Origin: Phyllobacterium zundukense
Lineage (GTDB): Bacteria > Pseudomonadota > Alphaproteobacteria > Rhizobiales > Rhizobiaceae
NCBI RefSeq assembly: GCF_002764115.1
Contig: NZ_CP017940.1
Coordinates: 718,501 to 782,500, forward strand
DNA length: 64,000 nucleotides
Direction of reading: 5' to 3'
Shown here one piece after another: positions 43,860 to 52,547 of the stretch. The notes beneath the pieces were generated by a model that worked only from the letters and a program-made list of their open reading frames with translations, was not told the origin of the DNA and did no database searches. Numbering within the stretch: position 1 is the stretch's first letter; the number at the start of each line of letters is the position of its first letter. The position numbers were made by a program, and so were the translations under genes.

Positions 43860-44246
43860 TTAAATCCATACGTCGTTCTGTGCTGTGCGCTCACCGCCTT
43901 CACGACCTGTATTGAGAACGCCGCGCGGCTCGATCAGCATCAGCTTGACTTCCCTTTCGGCGGACGGCTTGTGCTCGACCCCTTTGGGGACGACGAACAT
44001 CTCACCGGCCTTCAGGCGGACGAACCCGTCCCTGAAATCAATGCGCAGCTCGCCGTCGATGACGATGAACGCCTCGTCGGTATCCGGATGGTCATGCCAG
44101 ATAAAGTCGCCTTCAAGCCGTGCAATCTTGAATTGGTAATCATTGAGTTCAGCCACGACTTTCGGCAGCCATTGTTCCGAGAACAGTCCGAACTTGTCGG
44201 AAAAATTGATCGCGCTGTAGGTTTTTGCGGCCTTGTTCGTCTGCAT
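43860..44246 (-). CDS. Cupin-domain protein
   Basis: A 128-residue single-domain cupin. Motif 1 shows HDHPDTDEAFIVIDGELRID with two His and a Glu for metal binding, and motif 2 shows GEMFVVPKGVEHKPSAE with the third His. Similar small cupins act as mannose-6-phosphate isomerase-like or unassigned metal proteins. The ATG at 44246 follows GGAGG at ideal spacing. It is convergent with ctrA beyond the terminator. No substrate can be assigned. Confidence 0.85.
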   Translation of the reverse strand: MQTNKAAKTYSAINFSDKFGLFSEQWLPKVVAELNDYQFKIARLEGDFIWHDHPDTDEAFIVIDGELRIDFRDGFVRLKAGEMFVVPKGVEHKPSAEREVKLMLIEPRGVLNTGREGGERTAQNDVWI

Positions 44247-44359
44247 GATGCCTCCGGATGATTGAACACGCGGAATTTTAATCCCGTCCTGCGGCCTGGT
44301 CTTGTACGATCGTGCAAATCAGGGGCGTGGTATCAAGCGGAACTGGTGGGCGTTTGGGC

Positions 44360-44959
44360 TCAGGATTTGAGCTTCAGCGGATAGATCGTCTCGCCCTTCG
44401 CCAGCATCGCCACGAACTTTTCGATGCGGCTGGCCCGTGTTGTCGCCTGCGCCGCAGTGTGGACGCGGTGAAGTATCGCATAGCGATTGGTGCTATCCAG
44501 CCTGTTGAACAGCTCCCGTGCTGCGAAATTGGCATTCAATGCTTGCTGGAGATCATCAGGAACGGTCGCGGTGCTCTGCGGTGCATAGGCGGCATCCCAT
44601 CTGCCGTCCGCCTTTGCCCGTTCCACCTCCGCAAGACCAGTCTTGCTCATTCGCTCTTGTTTGATCAGTTCCAGCGCCTTGGTGCGATTTTTCTCAGACC
44701 ATTTGCTCTTCGGCTTTCGCGGCGTAAAGCGGATGAGCCAGTGATGTTCGTCGAACTTGTCGAGCTGTCCGTCGATCCAGCCGTGGCACAGGGCGCATTC
44801 GACAGCTTCAGGCTGCGAGACGCTGGCTATGCCGGAACCTTTTTTCGCGAGTTTGAGCCAAATGCCCTCGGACGTTAATGGCTGTTCGGCCAGCCACGCG
44901 TCGAACTGCGCAGCGGACGAGAACAACATGATCGGAAGGTCAGATTTGATTTCCGGCAT
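44360..44959 (-). CDS. YdeI/OmpD-associated family protein
   Basis: A 199-residue protein of the YdeI family, with the typical N-terminal FDAWLAEQPLTSEGIWLKLA, the motif ECALCHGWIDGQ, RFTPRKPKSKWSEKN, and the C-terminal RIEKFVAMLAKGETIYP. Family members are linked to stress or bacteriocin tolerance in enterics, but the biochemical role is unknown. It begins 6 bp after the end of the VOC-family gene on the same strand, so the two are probably co-transcribed. Confidence 0.85.
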   Translation of the reverse strand: MPEIKSDLPIMLFSSAAQFDAWLAEQPLTSEGIWLKLAKKGSGIASVSQPEAVECALCHGWIDGQLDKFDEHHWLIRFTPRKPKSKWSEKNRTKALELIKQERMSKTGLAEVERAKADGRWDAAYAPQSTATVPDDLQQALNANFAARELFNRLDSTNRYAILHRVHTAAQATTRASRIEKFVAMLAKGETIYPLKLKS

Positions 44960-44965
44960 TCTCGT

Positions 44966-45595
44966 TCAGCCTGCAAACGCAATGAGGTTCCCGTCGGGGT
45001 CTTTGATAATGAAAGTGCGCGCCCCCCAAGGCTCGGATTTCAACGTCTGGTGAAACAACGCGCCTCTTTCCTGATATTCCAAGTATAGAGCCTTGACGTC
45101 GTCGAGCACGATTGTGGCAGAGAGCAAATGTTGTCTGGACCTCAAGCCGGCATCAAAAACAGGACCGTCCACGTGCCGGAGATTAAGCCGGACGGCGTCG
45201 CGAGCCAGTTGGCAATAATAGGGCGGTTCACCATAGATGAAGCGGGTCTCGAAGCCGAGCACGACACGATAGAAGTCACAGGATGCCTTGATATCGGAGA
45301 CAAAAAGCTGTGGCTCGGCGATGGCTAGAAACGGGTACGATGCGTCTGGAACGGCTAAATCGGGCATGGTCTGGATTCCTTTGTTCAGCGCGTCCCAATT
45401 TTCGAAACCGGCTTTCCTGGCAACAAGCTCCTGGGCATCACTCAGCCGGAAGGTCTGTTCCAGAATCTGATCATCGCTCAGGCTTTGAAATCGGGTCAGA
45501 AACATCCTGATCTCCGTTGCGACCGGGTAATACCCATCGCGATGCCATCGCAGATAGAGCTTTGCTTGCTTCTTCAGGTTCTCCAAATTCCGCAT
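44966..45595 (-). CDS. VOC (glyoxalase/bleomycin-resistance)-family protein with an N-terminal extension
   Basis: A 209-residue protein with a VOC fold in residues about 88-208: AEPQLFVSDIKASCDFYRVV, then FETRFIYGEPPYYCQLARDA, and the terminal GARTFIIKDPDGNLIAF with the metal-ligand Glu position not obvious. The first 80 residues (ENLKKQAKLYLRWHRDGYYP) form a helical extension seen in some glyoxalase-like proteins beside ankyrin-type sequences. It could bind a small hydrophobic compound. The YdeI-family gene follows 6 bp downstream. Confidence 0.8.
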   Translation of the reverse strand: MRNLENLKKQAKLYLRWHRDGYYPVATEIRMFLTRFQSLSDDQILEQTFRLSDAQELVARKAGFENWDALNKGIQTMPDLAVPDASYPFLAIAEPQLFVSDIKASCDFYRVVLGFETRFIYGEPPYYCQLARDAVRLNLRHVDGPVFDAGLRSRQHLLSATIVLDDVKALYLEYQERGALFHQTLKSEPWGARTFIIKDPDGNLIAFAG

Positions 45596-45727
45596 GGGCG
45601 CGCACTACGTTCGAGGTTGTCGTAGGCGGGCGTTGCCCCTCCGGCCGAAAGCCGATGCGCCCTACAGCAGCAGACTTACGCTACTGTCACACAGACTGAT
45701 GTGTCAAGATTCTGAAACGGTGACCGC

Positions 45728-46096
45728 TCAACCCGCCATTGGCACCTGCGGTAAGATCTCGGCAATCGAAGCCCGGTTGAAAGGCTTCAGGAGATATCCG
45801 GCAGCACCGGCACGCTTGGCGCGCATGATCTTGGTGACATCGATCTCGGGCAAGCACAGATAGATCTTGCTGTTCTCGCCGCCCGGCAATGCGCGAACCT
45901 GGGTAATGATGTCCGGGGCCGGCATATCAGACAGGGCGCTATCGAGAATGATCACATCGGGCATCTCGACGCTGCAGGCGGCGATCGTCTGAAAGCCGGT
46001 GTCAGCCGTGGTTACGAAGGTGGTGTCGCTGGCGATAATCCGGCGCGCAACCTTCCTGACCACTGGCGATCCATCAACGATCATGCAACGTAGCAA
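45728..46096 (-). CDS. Single-domain response regulator beside chpT
   Basis: A receiver-only protein of 122 residues if started at the TTG at 46096, which follows AGGGGAG at ideal spacing. The phosphoacceptor is Asp52 in VIILDSALSD and the conserved Lys104 is in YLLKPFN. The acidic pair near the N-terminus is Asp8-Gly9 instead of two acidic residues, so magnesium binding may be weaker. An ATG at 46177 would add 27 unusual residues. It is downstream of chpT on the same strand, so it may take part in the same phosphorelay; that is inference. CpdR-like function is possible but not shown. Confidence 0.75.
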   Translation of the reverse strand: MLRCMIVDGSPVVRKVARRIIASDTTFVTTADTGFQTIAACSVEMPDVIILDSALSDMPAPDIITQVRALPGGENSKIYLCLPEIDVTKIMRAKRAGAAGYLLKPFNRASIAEILPQVPMAG

Positions 46097-46214
46097 TGGA
46101 AACTCCCCTGCGCGCCCTACGACGGTTTGTGCTGTTCCGGGCAAAACACTAACGTCCTTGGGTGAACAAATACCCAAGGTTGATGGTAAATTTTAGCGCA
46201 ACTTTTCCGATATG

Positions 46215-46844
46215 TTATGCGGCAGTGAAAACGATCTCTTCCGGCGTGGCGTGGATCGAGATCGTCATGTCTGCTTCCTGGGCCAGTAGCAGCGTATAAT
46301 AAGGTTGCACGGCATGTGCGTCGATAGGCTCTTCTGGAACCTTGCCGCTATGCAGTTCAAGGAATTTCGGCGGCACACGCAACATCGGTCCGCGCGACGT
46401 CAGGACGAAACGCGGTTGCGTTTCAGGAGTCTCGAGGACAACCGACAATGTGCCGCCGCGCGGCAGGGCAGCATTGGCAATCAGAACGAGATTGAGGAGC
46501 AGTTTGACCTTGTTCTTCGGCAGGAGGACGCGGTTTCCCGCCCAGCTGAACTCCGCCTTCTCGCCCTTCATGTATTCGTTGGCGACATTCTGCGCATCGC
46601 CGGTGTCGATCTGGACGCCGGCAGAACCGGCAGCGCCGAAGGCGATGCGTGCGAACTGCAGGCGGGCAGAGGCACTGCGGGCGCTGGATTTGATGAGGTT
46701 CATCGCATCTTCGTCGGCCCCGCCTTCTTCCAGCAACTCCAGCCCGTTATTAATTGCGCCCACCGGGGAGATGATGTCGTGGCAGATGCGACTTGAGAGG
46801 AGCGCTCCGAGGTCCGTTGCCGAGAGAATTACGGGCAATGTCAT
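46215..46844 (-). CDS. chpT: Histidine phosphotransferase ChpT
   Basis: A 209-residue phosphotransferase that links the kinase CckA to CtrA (and CpdR). The phosphorylatable His22 lies in SRICHDIISPVGAINNGLEL, in the first of two long helices forming the DHp-like bundle. The C-terminal half is a degenerate ATPase-like domain (PKNKVKLLLNLVLIANAALP) that does not bind ATP in known members. The length and motif match alphaproteobacterial ChpT. It is transcribed towards the receiver gene and divergently from eipA, 2.4 kb from ctrA. Confidence 0.92.
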   Translation of the reverse strand: MTLPVILSATDLGALLSSRICHDIISPVGAINNGLELLEEGGADEDAMNLIKSSARSASARLQFARIAFGAAGSAGVQIDTGDAQNVANEYMKGEKAEFSWAGNRVLLPKNKVKLLLNLVLIANAALPRGGTLSVVLETPETQPRFVLTSRGPMLRVPPKFLELHSGKVPEEPIDAHAVQPYYTLLLAQEADMTISIHATPEEIVFTAA

Positions 46845-47164
46845 AAGAGAATCTCCTGAAGATTGGCTGGGTTGGTACTGAGCTTGCCGCGAATCAGTTC
46901 GTTACGCGAATCACTCTGATTTCTGGTCCATTTGGATACATAGCCTGATCCTGATCGGCAAGAACGTCATGCTGAAAGCTTGAAAATGCTGAAATCTTTA
47001 TGTTTTTGCCGATCTTTGCGAGTCATTGAAATGCCCAGATCGATTCATAAACTTTTATACAAGGTTTAGCGCCTTAAATAGAGTTCAATCGGTAAAGCAG
47101 ACACAAGATCTGCACACATCTCGTATCAGGCGTCAGGCAAAGAAGCGAACAGCCAAAAGGAATT
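46845..47164. promoter_or_regulatory. Divergent promoter region of chpT and eipA
   Basis: This 320-bp gap holds the two divergent promoters. A GATTC (GANTC) site is seen near 47030 in CCCAGATCGATTCATAAAC. I find no hairpin of note and no small gene. Confidence 0.4.
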
Positions 47165-47746
47165 ATGATGGCGTCTCTACTCTTGTCTTTGAACCGTGGC
47201 TTTCTCCTCTTCCTGACCATCGTGTCGCTCGTTGTCGCGCAAGCGCAGACGGCGCGGGCGCAGGAAACCTATACGATGGAAGAGATCGTCAACTCCGGTC
47301 AGCGGTTTTTTGGATCAACATCGGGCGGTCTTGCCACAGCTGTCGAGAAGGTCTTCCAAAGCTATGGTTTGCCAAACGGCTATGTCCTCGGCGAGGAGGG
47401 GTCCGGCGCGCTGATCGGCGGTCTGACCTATGGAGAGGGATCGCTCTATACCAAGAATGCCGGCGATCACAAAACGTTCTGGCAAGGGCCGTCCATCGGC
47501 TGGGATTTCGGCGGCCAGGGCTCGCGCGTCATGATGCTCGTCTACAATCTTGACGACGTGCAGAATCTGTATGGCCGTTTTGTTGGCGTTGCCGGCTCGG
47601 CCTATCTCTTTGCGGGTGTCGGTTTCAATGTCATGAAGCGCGACCAGGTCTTGCTCGTACCAATCAGGACCGGTGTGGGCGCACGCCTTGGTGTCAATGT
47701 CGGCTATCTGAAATTGACGCAAACACCAACATGGAATCCGTTCTGA
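47165..47746 (+). CDS. eipA: Envelope integrity protein EipA (DUF1134)
   Basis: A 193-residue secreted protein with a signal peptide (residues 1-32, ending AQTARA) and a DUF1134 domain (YTMEEIVNSGQRFFGSTSGG, GGQGSRVMMLVYNL, GVNVGYLKLTQTPTWNPF). In Brucella abortus EipA is a small periplasmic beta-barrel-like protein needed for envelope integrity, and its gene is under CtrA control there. The ATG at 47165 follows AAAAGGA. A terminator follows the gene. The position beside chpT and ctrA fits a cell-cycle link to envelope growth. Confidence 0.9.
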   Translation: MMASLLLSLNRGFLLFLTIVSLVVAQAQTARAQETYTMEEIVNSGQRFFGSTSGGLATAVEKVFQSYGLPNGYVLGEEGSGALIGGLTYGEGSLYTKNAGDHKTFWQGPSIGWDFGGQGSRVMMLVYNLDDVQNLYGRFVGVAGSAYLFAGVGFNVMKRDQVLLVPIRTGVGARLGVNVGYLKLTQTPTWNPF

Positions 47747-47773
47747 TCCATTGAGCTCTATCTGTTAACCGGA

Positions 47774-47795
47774 ACGCGGGCTCTTCGGCCCGCGT
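47774..47795 (+). terminator. Intrinsic terminator of eipA
   Basis: ACGCGGGC-TCTTCG-GCCCGCGT is a perfect 8-bp GC-rich stem followed by a T-rich CTTTGTGTT, 27 bases after the eipA stop. Confidence 0.8.
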
Positions 47796-47863
47796 CTTTG
47801 TGTTGTCTGACTGGTCTGCTAATACACGCTGTGCCAAACTAGAAATCCAACAGGACCTTTATC

Positions 47864-48907
47864 GTGATCCAGTCTGCGCTTTACTTTGCTTTCGGATTCC
47901 TGAGCGCTGTCCTGCTGGCTCTGCTGCTTGCGCCGCCGATCTGGCGCAGGGCGACGCTGCTTACGCGCAAGCGCGTCGAAGCCGAAACGCCGCTGACCCT
48001 GAACGAGATACAGGCGCAGAGAGATGGCCTGCGCGCCGAACATGCGCTCGCCGAACGCAAGCTCGAACTGGCACTGGAAAGTGTGAGGGAAAAAGGCGCG
48101 CGGCAATTGGCGGAACTCAGCGAAAAGGGCCGGCTGGCACACAACCTCGCCAGCGATCTTGCAACGCGTGACATCACCGTTTCAGATCTTCGCTCTGCGC
48201 TCGCCAATCGTGAGCAGGAACTGGAAAAGGCAGCCACGATCATTGTTGGCCATGAACGCAGCATTGATCAGCGCTCGGCGGAACTTGAACTGCTGCACCG
48301 CAGGCTGTCCAGCGTTGCGATGAATGCAGACAGTCTGCAGATCGAAGTCGCGGCACAGTCGACTCGTATCGAGAATCTGGCAGACGAATTGAGGGAATCC
48401 CGGCAGGACAAGCGTGACAGCGATGAACGCAAGCGCAAGGCCGAAACCGATCTCAAAGCGGTTCAACATGCTCTGGAGCAGGAAGCCAAACGCAGCGCCG
48501 AACTGGAAAAGCGTTCGAACGCGCTGTTGAGGCAACTGTCCGACAGTGAGGCAAAGCTTTCACGCCGCGAGAAGGAAATCGAGCGGATCAATGAGCGCCT
48601 GCGCAAGGTGCTTGCCGATGGGCGCAGACAGGGCTCGTCAGTTCTGGAGGCACCGCGAGGGAAAGAGGCACTGGTTCAGACCCAGGAAACAGAGCGGCTG
48701 CGCGAAGAGATGAACACGCTTGCATCGCAAGTGGTGGCAATGGTTGCCCGGCTGGAGGGTCCTGCTTCGCCCATCAATGAATTGTTGACGAAGGCAGAAA
48801 CACCGCCAGTCTACGATGAAAATGGTGACTTGATTGTGAGCCTTGCGGATCGTATCCGGGCGCTGCAGCGCGGGACTTCAGAGACCGGAAAAACGGCTGA
48901 ACCGTGA
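47864..48907 (+). CDS. Membrane-anchored coiled-coil protein
   Basis: A 347-residue protein with a single N-terminal transmembrane helix (SALYFAFGFLSAVLLALLLA) followed by about 250 residues of Glu/Lys/Arg/Ala-rich heptads (roughly 45-290) and a short C-terminal tail that resembles a conserved VSLADRIRALQRG motif. The start is a GTG at 47864 with AGGA eight bases upstream. Its last 30 bases overlap the convergent RNA methyltransferase gene. Such proteins are common beside eipA in rhizobia but have no assigned function; a scaffolding role is a guess. Confidence 0.8.
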   Translation: MIQSALYFAFGFLSAVLLALLLAPPIWRRATLLTRKRVEAETPLTLNEIQAQRDGLRAEHALAERKLELALESVREKGARQLAELSEKGRLAHNLASDLATRDITVSDLRSALANREQELEKAATIIVGHERSIDQRSAELELLHRRLSSVAMNADSLQIEVAAQSTRIENLADELRESRQDKRDSDERKRKAETDLKAVQHALEQEAKRSAELEKRSNALLRQLSDSEAKLSRREKEIERINERLRKVLADGRRQGSSVLEAPRGKEALVQTQETERLREEMNTLASQVVAMVARLEGPASPINELLTKAETPPVYDENGDLIVSLADRIRALQRGTSETGKTAEP

Positions 48908-49723
48908 TAGGGCAATGCCCGAAGCAGTCGCGACGTTGAGGCTGTCGAAGCTGCTGGACATCGGAATTTGCACTGCGTGCAGTTTTTGCAAAAGCGTCTT
49001 CGGCAGACCTTCGCCTTCGGTGCCAAGCAGCAACGCTGTGCGTGGTGAGGGCGCAACGTCGTAGATGCTTGTCGTGCCCGACGGGCTGAGGGCGAACAGC
49101 TCGAAACGGGTATTTTGCAGCTTGCCGACAATCTCTTCGATTGATCCTTCCCGGGCAAACGGCACCTTGAGGGCCGCCCCGACGGAAACGCGGATCGCCT
49201 TGCGGTAGAGCGGGTCACAACTGGTTGCATCCATCAGGACGCAATCTGCCTCGAAGGCGGCGGCATTGCGAAAGATCGAGCCCAGATTATCGTGATTGGA
49301 GATGCCGCAAAGAACGACGGCCAGGGCTCTTTCCGGCATTGTTTCCAGAAGCATGTCGAGCGAGCGGGGCGCGCTGCGCTGGCCAACGGCGAGAATACCG
49401 CGATGCATGGGGAAGCCGGCAATGGCGTCCATCGTCTCGCGTGAAACACAATAGACAGGAACATCATCGGGGCAAAGCCTCACCTGTTCCGCCAGTCCCG
49501 CAAGCCGGTTTTCCAGGATGAGAAGGGACTCAACGGTAAATGCCGGATTGGACAGGAGGACATTGAGAACGACCTTGCCCTCGGCGATGAAGCGGCCTTC
49601 GCGGCCTACCAGATCACGCTCACGCACATTGCGGTAGGACGCAAGGCGTCCATCGCCCGCGTCACTGATGCGCACTACCCGCCGCTCGAGCCAGTCGTGA
49701 TCTTGAGGCAACGAAGATGTCAT
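48878..49723 (-). CDS. SpoU-family (TrmH-type) RNA 2'-O-methyltransferase
   Basis: A 281-residue SPOUT enzyme. An N-terminal substrate-binding domain (EGRFIAEGKVVLNVLLSNPA) precedes the trefoil-knot methyltransferase with motif 1 NHDNLGSIFRNAAAF, motif 2 LLLGTEGEGLP and motif 3 IPMSSSFDSLNVATASGIAL. It transfers a methyl group from SAM to a ribose 2'-OH in rRNA or tRNA; the target cannot be told. The HugZ-like gene upstream overlaps its start by ATGA, so translation is probably coupled. Its 3' end overlaps the convergent coiled-coil gene. Confidence 0.9.
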   Translation of the reverse strand: MTSSLPQDHDWLERRVVRISDAGDGRLASYRNVRERDLVGREGRFIAEGKVVLNVLLSNPAFTVESLLILENRLAGLAEQVRLCPDDVPVYCVSRETMDAIAGFPMHRGILAVGQRSAPRSLDMLLETMPERALAVVLCGISNHDNLGSIFRNAAAFEADCVLMDATSCDPLYRKAIRVSVGAALKVPFAREGSIEEIVGKLQNTRFELFALSPSGTTSIYDVAPSPRTALLLGTEGEGLPKTLLQKLHAVQIPMSSSFDSLNVATASGIALSRFSRFSGL

Positions 49724-50499
49724 GCGGGGGGCTGCGAAGAGCCCAACCCGGTTCGCGCTTCACCAGCCATATGGACCAGCGTCATGTGCATATCCTTGGC
49801 TGAAGTCAGTGGCTGCTTGAAAAAGATACGCAACACCTCGTCGCCATCGGCAAGATCGAAGCCATCGGCATCGATGCCTGTCAGGCGCCAGTTGCCGTCG
49901 GGTGCATTGGCGAAAAAGCGGGCGTAGAGGGCATTGGCGTCTGCATGGTCCTTGTTCATGTGTTCGACCGCGCCCTGTTCGGCGGCTGCGAGTTCATCGT
50001 TGACCGGGCTGAGGCTCAGCCATTCATTCGCCGCCAGTTGATAGGCTCTGCCAAATCCGCCATTCAGTTTCGCGTGACTGGGTTCCAGGCGAAAGAAACG
50101 GAAATCGCCGAGGCTGACATAGAGTCTGGATTTGGGCAGGTGGGACAGGTACCGCCATTCGATGCGTGCGTGTTCAGGTGTACCGCGCCCGATCTCGCGT
50201 GCTCTGGCAGAGATCGTCATGCGTGGATGGGCGAGGGGGTCGCCCTTGCCCGGCTCGCCGACGAGGAGCGAACAGCGCGGATCGGCGAGAAGGGCGGGCG
50301 TGTGCGCGGCGAGGGCGGAGACAAGGATGATGGGCGTGCCGTCATGGTCGGTCGAGAGGCCGACGCGCGTGGCGATCGGATCGCCGGACGTCGGATCAAG
50401 CGTGGCGATGACGGCATGGCGGGCCGTGCGCAGCAATGTACGTGCAAGGCGAATGGCACCCTCATCAATCTCACGCAAGACGTCCATCTCCTCGGTCAC
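49720..50499 (-). CDS. HugZ-like haem-utilisation/PPOX-family protein
   Basis: A 259-residue protein with an N-terminal split-barrel PPOX domain (HAVIATLDPTSGDPIATRVG, LLADPRCSLLVGEPGKGDP) and a C-terminal DUF2470-type domain (AVEHMNKDHADANALYARFF, ITGIDADGFDLADGD-like). The pair is the layout of HugZ, a haem-binding protein involved in haem use; haem degradation is possible. The GTG at 50499 follows AAGGA; an ATG four codons later is the alternative. The stop overlaps the start of the downstream RNA methyltransferase by four bases. No haem importer is adjacent. Confidence 0.85.
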   Translation of the reverse strand: MTEEMDVLREIDEGAIRLARTLLRTARHAVIATLDPTSGDPIATRVGLSTDHDGTPIILVSALAAHTPALLADPRCSLLVGEPGKGDPLAHPRMTISARAREIGRGTPEHARIEWRYLSHLPKSRLYVSLGDFRFFRLEPSHAKLNGGFGRAYQLAANEWLSLSPVNDELAAAEQGAVEHMNKDHADANALYARFFANAPDGNWRLTGIDADGFDLADGDEVLRIFFKQPLTSAKDMHMTLVHMAGEARTGLGSSQPPA

Positions 50500-50584
50500 G
50501 GCAAATCCTTCGTTCTGTCGGCGTATCAGATTGATAGTTCGTCAGGGAAGGGCGGACAAGCCATTTGAAGGGCGGGCTGAATAT

Positions 50585-50776
50585 TCAGGCGGCAATCGAC
50601 CGGTTGTCGTTGAGGCCGATGTCATTCATGCAATCGGCAAGCAAATCGAGATCGACGGGGCCGATGGTGCATAGGACCGGTGCGACATCTTCTGCGGGAA
50701 CCTGAAGCGCCACGAGTTCCCTGAGCGCTTCCATCAGCGATTCGCGGGTATCGTACCGGGCATGATGCGTGCGCAT
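50585..50776 (-). CDS. Small conserved-looking protein (63 aa)
   Basis: A short helical protein with a regular charge pattern (ESLMEALRELVALQVPAEDV, then LDLLADCMNDIGLND). No family is recognised. AAAAGG lies eight bases before the ATG at 50776. Codon use matches the neighbours. It lies 85 bp upstream of the HugZ-like gene on the same strand and may share its transcript. Function unknown. Confidence 0.62.
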   Translation of the reverse strand: MRTHHARYDTRESLMEALRELVALQVPAEDVAPVLCTIGPVDLDLLADCMNDIGLNDNRSIAA

Positions 50777-50970
50777 GGCATAGCCTTTTGAGCTTGATCA
50801 GTTGCATCAAGTTTAAGGCAAATACGGTAAACAAATTCTTAATTTTGCCATTATTGAAATTTTTTTGCTCTTGAATTGGATAAAATAACCGCATAATTTC
50901 AATTGGATGATAGAGTCGCGTTACGCAATAGTCATGTTTGCCATCGTTTGGCCCTAAATGGCATCATTCT

Positions 50971-51954
50971 GTGAGCACCTTCACCAGCAGGAACAACAGC
51001 GATGAGAAACGCTTCGTGATCGGCTTCGCCAAGTGGAAAATCCATTCTATTGCGGGCATTATCGCAACCGCCGGGCTTGTCAGCGGTTGCACGCAGACCG
51101 GCCCGCACTCCAAGCTTACGGCCAATCTGACGTCGTCGCGTACAAGCACGACTTATGCGTACACGCCAAAGGACAAGGAATGCCTTGAACGGGCGATGTT
51201 CTTTGAATCCAACCGGTCGAGCAAGGATGGCTTGCTGGCAGTTGGTACTGTGGTGATGAACCGGCTCGATTCCGGAAAGTGGGGCAATTCGATTTGCGGC
51301 GTGGTTGGCCAGAAGGGCCAATTTGCTCCCGGCGTCCTCTCACGGCCGATGCAGTCAGCCGCGCTGCCGGATGTGCAGGCGGCCGCCGACGCGGTCCTCA
51401 AGGGCGAGCGCAATCCCAAGGTGAAGAACGCGATGTTCTTCCACACCGCTGGCCTTCGTTTCCCCTACAAGAATATGCACTATACGGTTGTGGCTGGTGG
51501 TAACGCCTTTTATGAAAAGCGTGACCGGTACCACACCGCTGAGATCGCTTCCAAGGACGCTAGCATAGCCATCGCCAATGCCTATATCGCCAGCACGCGA
51601 ATGGCTAGTGCGAAACCCGCCAATACGATTATGGTTGCAAGCGCTGCTCAGCCCGTTGTGGCGACTACGTCCACACCGACGTCGGGACGTGTAACCAACC
51701 AGCCGGTTGTCGTCGCTCAGGCGGACATTGCTCCCATGGCGTTTGACAGCACCAAAGTAGCGGTGCCGATGGACCCGCCGCCCCAGGCAATAGACCGCAG
51801 GTCATCGACATCCCCAACAGTGCAGATCGTTCAGCCGGTGCAATCGACGCAGGCAGTAGAGCCGAGCCTGCTCGCCTATGAGGCGCCGAACAGCAAGGCC
51901 GTCGATGCGATTGGTCAGATGCTCCTGGCGCAGGATCGGCCGAACTCTCTTTAA
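50971..51954 (+). CDS. SleB-type cell wall hydrolase lipoprotein
   Basis: A protein of about 327 residues with an N-terminal lipoprotein signal (GFAKWKIHSIAGIIATAGLV, lipobox Cys in VSGC) and a cell-wall hydrolase domain of the SleB (Hydrolase_2) family: ECLERAMFFESNRSSKDGLL with the catalytic Glu, AVGTVVMNRLD, and FHTAGLRFPYKN. A Thr/Pro/Gln-rich disordered tail follows. It should cleave peptidoglycan glycan strands from the envelope side. The start is uncertain: GTG at 50971, or GTG at 51016 which gives a more compact signal peptide. No ATG is available. Confidence 0.82.
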   Translation: MSTFTSRNNSDEKRFVIGFAKWKIHSIAGIIATAGLVSGCTQTGPHSKLTANLTSSRTSTTYAYTPKDKECLERAMFFESNRSSKDGLLAVGTVVMNRLDSGKWGNSICGVVGQKGQFAPGVLSRPMQSAALPDVQAAADAVLKGERNPKVKNAMFFHTAGLRFPYKNMHYTVVAGGNAFYEKRDRYHTAEIASKDASIAIANAYIASTRMASAKPANTIMVASAAQPVVATTSTPTSGRVTNQPVVVAQADIAPMAFDSTKVAVPMDPPPQAIDRRSSTSPTVQIVQPVQSTQAVEPSLLAYEAPNSKAVDAIGQMLLAQDRPNSL

Positions 51955-51996
51955 GCAATCAAGTATGATGGGATTCGGGCGCAGAGCCCGGGCTGC

Positions 51997-52386
51997 TCAG
52001 GGCACCAGATAATGGTGCGCCCATTCGCTATGGGGTACCAACTGTCCGATGGCATATTGGAACGTCAGGATGGTCATGTGATCGGGAGACGTCGAGCAGG
52101 TATAGGACAGGTGATACCATTCGCCCTTGCTGCGGAATGCCGCGCCTGATGAGCGGATCTTGTCGCCTTTGATCTTTGGTTCTTCAAAAGCATAGGCGAC
52201 GAGTTCATCCGGCACGAGTTTGGCAGGGTCCTTGTGGATGCGTTCCATCGCCTCCAGATCGCAGCGCTGTTCGAGCCGGGTTTGCGGGTCAAGCCGTTCC
52301 AATTCCTGAGCAGCGCCTGAATCCATCGCCCGTGCCGGACTCGCCAATGCGACCGACAGCAACAGCATGGCGCTAATTGTTCTCAT
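51997..52386 (-). CDS. DUF930-family exported protein
   Basis: A 129-residue protein with a signal peptide (MRTISAMLLLSVALASPARA) and a DUF930 domain: LDPQTRLEQRCDLEAMERI, PDELVAYAFEEPKIKGD, then GAAFRSKGEWYHLSYTC and IGQLVPHSEW. The family is confined mainly to rhizobia and relatives and has no known function; two cysteines are positioned for a disulphide. It is convergent with the SleB-type gene. The start ATG at 52386 is fixed by the signal peptide. Confidence 0.85.
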   Translation of the reverse strand: MRTISAMLLLSVALASPARAMDSGAAQELERLDPQTRLEQRCDLEAMERIHKDPAKLVPDELVAYAFEEPKIKGDKIRSSGAAFRSKGEWYHLSYTCSTSPDHMTILTFQYAIGQLVPHSEWAHHYLVP

Positions 52387-52547
52387 TGGATTTGGCTTTC
52401 AAATTGCAAAGGTTGCATAGGACGTTGCTATTGGCTTGACGCGCTTGTGAAATCGCCTGGCCAGCGCGCCGCATAGATACGTATCGGATTGGGACCAAAT
52501 TATGAAAGCTGCCCTGGACCTACGAAAATCCACCAAGCAAGGTGAGC

